Positions 8,156 through 9,289 of a stretch of DNA of 9,289 nt are shown piece by piece. The DNA comes from Verrucomicrobiales bacterium (lineage in GTDB: Bacteria; Verrucomicrobiota; Verrucomicrobiia; Limisphaerales; UBA1100): positions 68,062 through 77,350 of the forward strand of contig PBEJ01000029.1 of assembly GCA_002719595.1 (NCBI GenBank). Reading direction: 5' to 3'. The notes beneath the pieces were generated by a model. It saw nothing but the letters and a program-made list of their open reading frames with translations, was not told where the DNA came from and did no database searches. The position numbers and the translations under genes are program-made. The stretch's first letter is position 1. Each line of letters starts with the position of its first letter.

Positions 8156-9128
8156 AGTTGCAATCATAGGTGGAGGTATAAGTGGTATAATGCTGAGTTA
8201 CCGGCTAAAGCAAAAAGGATTGGGATCTACGATTTTTGAGAAATCCAGGGGAGTCGGAGGTCGAATGGCGACTAAGCGGTGGAAAGAAAAGTCATATGAC
8301 CATGGATGTCAGTATTTTACCGCCACTAAGCCCGAAACAATTTCGCTGCTCCATGAATTAGAAACTGAAAACGTTGTTGAGATTTGGTCTAGAGGTTTTT
8401 CTAATTTGAGCGGGAGTCAACAGGGAGATCAGCAAAAAAGGTGGATCAGCCGAAAAGGTATGACTGCGGTTGCCAAGCACCTCTCAAAAAATCTAGACAT
8501 AAATAAACAAACTCAAATAGTAAGAATTAATTATGATAATGATCAATGGTCCTTACAAACCGATGATCAACACTATTCAGGATTTAATGCCTTGGCATTT
8601 ACGTGCCCTGTGCCCCAAACATTAAGCATCATTAATGACAGTAAAATATCTCTTAACAATGACATCGCGCAGCAACTGGGAGATATTAATTATCAACCAT
8701 GCATCGCAATTTTGATTGATTTGATGGGGCCTTCTAATTTGCCAAAACCAGGAGGATTATGGCTTGAAGGTGAACCTTTTATTTGGGTGGCAGATAATAG
8801 CCTTAAAGGTCTCAATGATTGCGAATCTTCGTCACTTGTCGTTCACTGTGGCCCCCAATTCAGCTCCGATAACATTGATAAAAGTACGGATGAAATTTGG
8901 AAATTGATATCCTCCAAGCTGGTTGGGTACGAATTTGGTAAGATTTGTGATCACAAAATTCACCGTTGGCGCTATAGCTTTCCTACCACCAGACACCCAG
9001 ATAAAAGTGTGTTGCTAGATGAACCGGGTTTATTGGGGTTTGCTGGTGACGCTTTCGGGGAGTCAAAAGTTCAGGGTGCAATCCTATCAGGTACAAATTT
9101 AGCTGAGGATATGGCTGATAGATTATAA
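8148..9128 (+). CDS. Renalase-like FAD/NAD(P)-dependent oxidoreductase
   Basis: Cytoplasmic flavoprotein of 326 residues in the amine-oxidase/renalase fold. The N-terminus [11 protein letters not shown] (3-13) is the dinucleotide-binding GxGxxG loop; E31 ends the second strand and should contact the adenosine ribose. [15 protein letters not shown] (30-44) is the GGRM motif, and [10 protein letters not shown] (50-59) is the renalase-type segment. LGFAGDAFG (296-304), followed by KVQGAILSG, is the C-terminal FAD-binding motif, with D301 the likely flavin-ribitol contact. Length is normal and the frame intact. Bacterial renalases oxidise inhibitory dihydro-isomers of NAD(P)H; whether this member does so, or oxidises another substrate, cannot be told. 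The ATG at 8148 overlaps the DUF2256 stop codon region by eight bases, so the two are probably translated together. It is the last gene of the photolyase unit. Confidence 0.88.
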   Translation: MGKVAIIGGGISGIMLSYRLKQKGLGSTIFEKSRGVGGRMATKRWKEKSYDHGCQYFTATKPETISLLHELETENVVEIWSRGFSNLSGSQQGDQQKRWISRKGMTAVAKHLSKNLDINKQTQIVRINYDNDQWSLQTDDQHYSGFNALAFTCPVPQTLSIINDSKISLNNDIAQQLGDINYQPCIAILIDLMGPSNLPKPGGLWLEGEPFIWVADNSLKGLNDCESSSLVVHCGPQFSSDNIDKSTDEIWKLISSKLVGYEFGKICDHKIHRWRYSFPTTRHPDKSVLLDEPGLLGFAGDAFGESKVQGAILSGTNLAEDMADRL

Positions 9129-9142
9129 CGCTTCATTAGCGT
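9128..9142 (+). terminator. Weak hairpin at the end of the oxidoreductase gene
   Basis: ACGCT (9128-9132) and AGCGT (9138-9142) pair around TCATT, starting in the stop codon. No T-run follows directly (GCCAAATAAATTC), so it is at best a weak terminator. The remaining 147 bases to the window end hold no recognisable gene, only further inverted repeats. Confidence 0.3.
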
Positions 9143-9157
9143 GCCAAATAAATTCAT

Positions 9158-9180
9158 GATTAATCGTTTTTCAGTTAATC
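9158..9180 (+). repeat. Inverted repeat downstream of the oxidoreductase gene
   Basis: GATTAA (9158-9163) and TTAATC (9175-9180) flank an 11-base T-rich loop. The arms are the same hexamers as in the repeat upstream of the photolyase gene. With AT-only cores, coincidence is plausible; a hairpin with internal T-run or a protein site are alternatives. Confidence 0.25.
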
Positions 9181-9262
9181 CTCCAAGAAACGCTAATTTT
9201 CCTAGATAACAATATTTTCTGATTAGGGCTCTCCCCAGTCAAAAACTGTTCTTTTCAAACAG

Positions 9263-9288
9263 CAAGAGTTATACATGTATAACTTTTG
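9263..9288. repeat. 18-base perfect palindrome within a 26-base near-perfect inverted repeat
   Basis: AGTTATACATGTATAACT at 9267-9284 is its own reverse complement; the symmetry continues outward to 9263-9288 with a single G/T mismatch that would be a wobble pair in RNA. A zero-loop palindrome suits a dimeric DNA-binding protein better than a terminator. A small hairpin, CTGTT/AACAG at 9246-9262, abuts it. It lies at the window edge, so the gene it might control is not visible. Confidence 0.5.
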
Positions 9289-9289
9289 G

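Noticed and set aside
1..9289. Genome-wide reassignment of UGA to Trp or Gly
   Set aside because: Many Trp codons occur in all genes and every one is TGG, with only one internal TGA in about 9 kb. The terminal stop codons alone are not decisive, because the one gene ending in TGA has an in-frame TAA three codons later.

Overview
The window looks like part of a marine, sulfated-glycan-degrading bacterium of the Planctomycetes-Verrucomicrobia-Lentisphaerae (PVC) type. This is an inference from content: two exported formylglycine sulfatases flank a large lipoprotein carrying VCBS/FG-GAP and ASPIC/UnbV repeats, a combination expanded in those phyla. No rRNA or single-copy marker is present to fix the taxon. 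All genes lie on the + strand; no tRNA, rRNA, CRISPR array or insertion sequence was seen.

Region 1 (1-6606) is a sulfatase block: an S1 sulfatase (10-1416), a lipoprotein with MORN-type, VCBS and ASPIC/UnbV modules (1479-4319), a second, longer sulfatase with a C-terminal LamG-like domain (4401-6563), then a terminator-like hairpin. The lipoprotein frame is interrupted by one in-frame TGA at 3669-3671 and continues in the SAME frame to 4319. Directly after the TGA the RNA can fold into a two-part hairpin with the geometry of a bacterial SECIS element. I therefore describe it as one candidate selenoprotein gene, with a nonsense mutation as the main alternative; a conventional annotation would split it into 1443-3671 and 3693-4319.

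Region 2 (6607-9289) is a compact three-gene unit that looks more AT-rich by eye: a photolyase/cryptochrome-like protein (6763-7995), a 46-residue DUF2256 zinc-finger-like protein (8015-8155) and a renalase-like FAD oxidoreductase (8148-9128, overlapping the previous gene by 8 bases). The photolyase homologue appears to have its two domains in swapped order: the FAD-binding helical domain comes first and an antenna-type alpha/beta domain comes last. Most catalytic residues remain.

The first block probably acts at the cell surface or periplasm on sulfated polysaccharide. The second probably acts in the cytoplasm in light-dependent repair or signalling linked to flavin redox chemistry. Nothing seen links the two functionally. 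The most notable items are the UGA/SECIS-like structure and the swapped-domain photolyase.
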